From positions 59,548,112 to 59,612,111 of the forward strand of contig NC_029547.1 of the NCBI RefSeq assembly GCF_001577835.2: a DNA stretch of 64,000 nt, in the 5' to 3' direction. Under the pieces are notes generated by a model. That model was not told the DNA's origin. It saw only the letters and a list, made by a program, of their open reading frames with translations, and ran no database searches. Source of the DNA: Coturnix japonica. Lineage: Eukaryota > Chordata > Aves > Galliformes > Phasianidae. Made by a program: the position numbers and the translations under genes. Shown here piece by piece: positions 61,623 through 64,000 of this stretch. Positions within the stretch are counted from its first letter, which is position 1. Each line of letters starts with the position of its first letter.

Positions 61623-64000
61623 CACACATCCCAGGGACAACTGCACTGGAGAGCTGTCTTCAAGCTGAAAAGCTCTCCAGAACTTGACAAAGTTATTCGG
61701 TGGACAAGAAGTGAAAATTTCACAGTGGAAATGTTTTAGTGGGAAAGAATGCATCCTGTCCCTTATTCACACATAGAAAAAACAGTGACCTCAATGGACA
61801 AATAACATCCCAGTAAAAAATTCAATCATTTCATTAAAAAAAAAAAAAAAAATAAATAGGAGAAAACACAATAAATATTCAGTTTCAGTATACAGAAAAC
61901 ATATTACTGCAGAAGGTCTGTCCCTGAAAATTAGGTCAGCTTTGTAGTTTACCTTTTTATGTAGTGAAGCACAGGAACTTCATAATTTTCAATGAATTAT
62001 TAACATACTTCATATTCATGCAAAAGAGCTTCATTATATTTTAATAAGTTTTGTTTAGTTAACAGAAGCAGAAATCTCCTTTCACAGGAGGCTTTTCCTT
62101 TCATGTCTTTCATGTCTTCTTAGGAGTGACCAAGGTCTCCCTTGGTTTTGAAGCGTCTGCTCAAAGAACAGAAATAATGCATCTTGTGTGTACGAGTATG
62201 CGTATGTATTGGTGGTTATGTATATGTTTCTCTAATTGTAAATGAGAATAAGTGGTGAACATAGGTCTGTGTGAAACAATAGAATTTTGGGGAAGAGAAT
62301 TAGTTTTATAACTCAGGGGCCTCTAAAACAGCAGGCCATGATTCATCTTGCCTGCAAATGTAAAGAAGGATCATGTAACTGTGATTTAAAAAACAGTTTT
62401 CTCCACTCAGTTAAGCATAAAGAAAAACATTAAACCTATGTGCTGAAGAGACATAGTGAGCCTTCACTACCTACAATTAGAAGATGCTTTAAAAGACCTT
62501 GCTGCTGAGAATGCAGTTTTCTGTATGATGGAAATTTCTATTTAAACTTCCATTTTACCCTGACAAAATTGAAGAGTATTTAATGATCATCTCAAAGCAG
62601 CAGTGCAGGCGCAGTGTCCAGAAAGTTTTGTTCCATGCGTGTTCCTAGGGGAGTGAAGGGGAATAACAGTTGACAGCTCAGTGGGAAAGCTAGAAACCTT
62701 TCTACGATGATATCATAAACTCCCTGGGGTTTATGGTAGCTGTAGACTACTAAAGCTTTAGGCTATTGACTTGATTAGAACTAGTTGTCTATGAGTTTGC
62801 ATCTTTTAAAACCAAATATAAATGTCTGGATTTACAGAAGAACTCAACAGCTTTCAGTTCCCAGAAAAGCATTTAAGACATATTATTAAAGCACTGTCAC
62901 AAAAATTCATCCAAAAGGAGTCAGTGTGTGCTCATAAAAGGTCATTTAAAAGTGAAGCTGTGCTCTTATGTAGATAAAAATGGGAAATAATTAGGCAAAA
63001 TCTCAGTAAAATAAAGTGCTCTCCCTGTCATTTGGCGCTGCCCCTGGTAAGTTTCTGCTGGTCAGGTAATGTATGACAGTTTGATAAATTATCGTGCCTT
63101 TCTGTCTCAAGTGCTGTGATTTACTTTCTCAATAGGAGGCCGGTGCGTACCTTTAACAAGCTGATACCAGAGCTCCTTGCTGTGTTGCCGGTTAGTACCT
63201 GTCCCAGCAACAGCAACAGAAGCCAGGAAGGATGTCTTTCACATGGAAGACACTCAACTGGTGCTCAGCACAGAATGGACTGAGAGATTTAATCCTCATT
63301 TAATGCAGCACTGTTTTATCTCTATCAGGCAAACACATGGGCACGAAGCACATTCTACATATGTTACACTGTCTAAGGTTTCTCCTATTAAAAATATGAA
63401 TAATTAATTAAATTGAGATCCCTGCTTCACACAACTGACTGTGCTGTTATACCTATACAAGAAATCTCACTGGTACTACATTAAAAATGAGAGCAGGAAA
63501 GATTCTACTGCAGGAATATGTCATTACCGCTCTCATCCCCTTCATTATGTATTTACTGTAGGTTTACTTCATTCTCATCATTTTCCCTCTTCCTCTGCTG
63601 CAGCCTACCTGCCTCATGAGTGCACTGCACACCCAGAGGTGTGCCTGCCACTGCTCTTCAGCAGCTGAGTTCAGCAGCTCTGCACCATTCAACCACTGAA
63701 TCATCTGACCCAGCTTTTTAACTGCTCATTCATTGAGCCCTGTGAAAGCCACTTCAGTAGTTACCATTTCAGTAAAATTAAAAGGGAAGGCTTTTCATGC
63801 ACCTGATTATGTGTTTCAGATGGAGAGGAAATACAGAAGTGTTCCACATTCCCATATGATGCATCATCCCTATATATACTTGTGTGGAAAGCAACATGAA
63901 TGCTGTCTCATCCTCTGAGCATGCAGCTGCAGCATTCAGTAGCATTTCACAGGTGGTTGAGGCTTTTTTCAGGTCTTAGATCCTCCTGGGGGTGTCAAAC
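61623..64000. other. Intergenic, no gene recognised
   Basis: AT-rich DNA with a poly(A) run at about 61,835-61,851. About 62,930-63,160 reads like conserved non-coding sequence and contains a short exon-like plus-strand piece (63,136-63,189, RPVRTFNKLIPELLAVLP) between AG and GT. It could not be joined to anything. Confidence 0.4.

Overview
The window looks like bird nuclear DNA, most likely a galliform (chicken-type) genome. The interspersed repeats are overwhelmingly CR1 LINEs in both orientations. There is also a Galluhop/mariner-type DNA element, long (TTTTA)n microsatellites, and no mammalian L1 or Alu. Conserved synteny puts the window at the TOPORS locus (human 9p21, which corresponds to the avian Z chromosome). 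The chromosome is an inference from gene content. A single N at 5498 shows this is a genome assembly.

Layout. Positions 1 to about 20,380 are a gene-poor left flank holding CR1 fragments, a minisatellite, a large (TTTTA)n tract and several stretches that read like conserved non-coding DNA. The gene core is 20,770-26,535. A CpG-rich bidirectional promoter (about 20,820-21,560) drives SMIM27 leftward (two exons, 50 codons, found by joining two short reading frames across an 84-nt intron) and TOPORS rightward (a 54-codon first exon, a 1,341-nt intron, then a 3.2-kb RING/RS-domain exon). TOPORS carries a three-copy 90-nt in-frame tandem repeat. Positions 26,535-64,000 form a long right flank of CR1 copies, a small fossil retrovirus (about 32,119-33,090), minisatellites, and a nested composite at 41,852-43,219. 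In that composite a mariner-like element is interrupted by an initiator-tRNA-Met sequence, a CR1 3' tail and an antisense CR1.

The two clear genes share one promoter: TOPORS is a nuclear E3 ubiquitin/SUMO ligase and SMIM27 is a one-pass membrane microprotein. In mammals NDUFB6 lies on the SMIM27 side and DDX58 (RIG-I) lies just downstream of TOPORS in the same orientation. I could read neither here, which fits the known absence of RIG-I from chicken.

The most interesting less-settled observations are the tRNA-iMet/CR1 chimera, a chain of four phase-compatible putative exons on the minus strand at 58,235-60,070 ending in a stop, and the lineage-specific-looking repeat inside TOPORS.
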